Source: Zonotrichia leucophrys gambelii
Lineage: Eukaryota; Chordata; Aves; Passeriformes; Passerellidae
DNA length: 64,000 bases
Direction of reading: 5' to 3'
Assembly (NCBI RefSeq): GCF_028769735.1
Contig: NC_088171.1
Span: forward strand, 65,214,216 to 65,278,215
Positions within the stretch are counted from its first letter, which is position 1; every line of letters begins with the position of its first letter. The notes beneath the pieces were generated by a model. The model did not search any database. It saw only the letters and a program-made list of their open reading frames with translations, and had not been told where the DNA came from. Of the stretch, positions 63,188 to 64,000 are shown in pieces. The translations under genes were made by a program, and so were the position numbers.

Positions 63188-64000
63188 AAACATAGAAACA
63201 TCACTACAGAGGATACAGGTATATCCACTGGACTGATGAAAACTATCTGTTCTCTACATCAAGCCTTAGGCTTAATAAATCTTTCATTATGAACCTGAAG
63301 GAGCCTTCTTCCAATGCACAAATTGTGCTAATAGACCTACAAGAATAATTTGGCATCTCATCAGTTTGCAGATTTAATAAGCAAGAAAAGTAAGGCTACT
63401 TTTACTCCAATTAATTTTTTTTTCAGGTAAAGAAGGAAAAGAAGAAGAAAAAAATCTGCTGTCAAAAACATCAGCTGGCAAAGACAGCAGCCAAACACAT
63501 GATTCAAGAAAAAGATTAAGCTCATTAGAAGCAGTGGAAAACAAATGAGACTATAGAGTCAGAGAGGATAAGAAAACTCTCCTAAGGAAATGATCTTAGA
63601 AATATGCATAAATAGGAGCTATTTCTTGCTCTGCAAAATACTTCCTTGATGGCCTCCAAGAAGTCACTCAAGACAATAGGGTTCAAAATATCAAATAGCC
63701 ATGCTGTGAGTCAGACTTGGTTTTACTTCTTGTCCTGCCATTAACCCACTCTATCATCTTGGTAACCCATGCTGCTTCTCTAAACCTTAGTCATCTTAGC
63801 ACTGAAGCTAGGTATTTTTTTCATTAAATATTTTGATGAAAAGTCCATTGTTCTCTTAAAATAGGGATTTCTTCTATTAGCTTTGACAGAGGTTTCATTC
63901 ATTTAATAGCAGATTTTGTTTCAGTGCCCCTCTAGAGGGGAGACAATCTCAATACAGTGTGAGAGAAAATACTAACAACAGTCTATTGCATAGAAATCCT
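63188..64000. other. Non-coding sequence, no gene recognised
   Basis: Unique sequence with a purine-rich patch at about 63424-63452. No gene or transposon is recognised. Confidence 0.6.

Noticed and set aside
1..64000. Bacterial or phage system, CRISPR array, operon, tRNA or rRNA genes
   Set aside because: Composition, CR1 elements, LTRs and the absence of dense long frames identify vertebrate nuclear DNA. No repeat-spacer array or tRNA-like cloverleaf was seen.

Overview
This window looks like nuclear DNA from a bird, and it is almost entirely non-coding. The strongest evidence is a set of CR1 non-LTR retrotransposon copies of avian type: three clear copies, plus one much older copy of the kind shared among reptiles and birds. 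Two LTRs of endogenous-retrovirus type are also present. The background is AT-rich and CpG-poor, with many short mononucleotide and A/C-rich tracts. The LTR style would fit a songbird, but that is inference. There are no operons, ribosome binding sites, tRNA, rRNA or CRISPR arrays. I found no exon of a host gene I can recognise. The longest open frames (239, 163 and 146 codons) match no family I know and are best treated as chance.

Layout, left to right. 1-1144 is unlabelled sequence. 1145-1583 is a 5'-truncated CR1 on the minus strand. 1584-5079 is mostly unique, with a perfect 15-bp hairpin at 1697-1730 and a weak promoter-like stretch at 4083-4209. 5080-6450 is a longer minus-strand CR1 that keeps the decayed C-terminal part of its reverse transcriptase. 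7978-9229 is a plus-strand CR1 split by an LTR (about 8490-9033). 10453-13133 holds two near-identical 85-87 bp segments 2.5 kb apart, the second embedded in A/C-rich tracts. 13134-54734 is mainly unique AT-rich DNA with low-complexity tracts, a perfect 18-bp hairpin at 29506-29547, several stretches that read like conserved non-coding elements, and one doubtful LTR remnant (37084-37400). 54735-55125 is an ancient CR1 fragment. 56079-56691 is a clean solo LTR with a 6-bp target-site duplication. 58796-59480 is the best candidate regulatory element. 61391-61640 may be another LTR fragment, on the minus strand.

The window reads as an intergenic or intronic stretch of a gene-poor region. Its history can be partly read from nesting and decay: the ancient CR1 at 54.7 kb is oldest, then the avian CR1 copies, then the LTR that interrupts one of them, and probably last the CpG-rich solo LTR at 56 kb. 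I see no new multi-gene system. The most useful leads are the solo LTR, the nested insertion, the duplicated 85-bp segment, the two perfect hairpins and the candidate enhancers.
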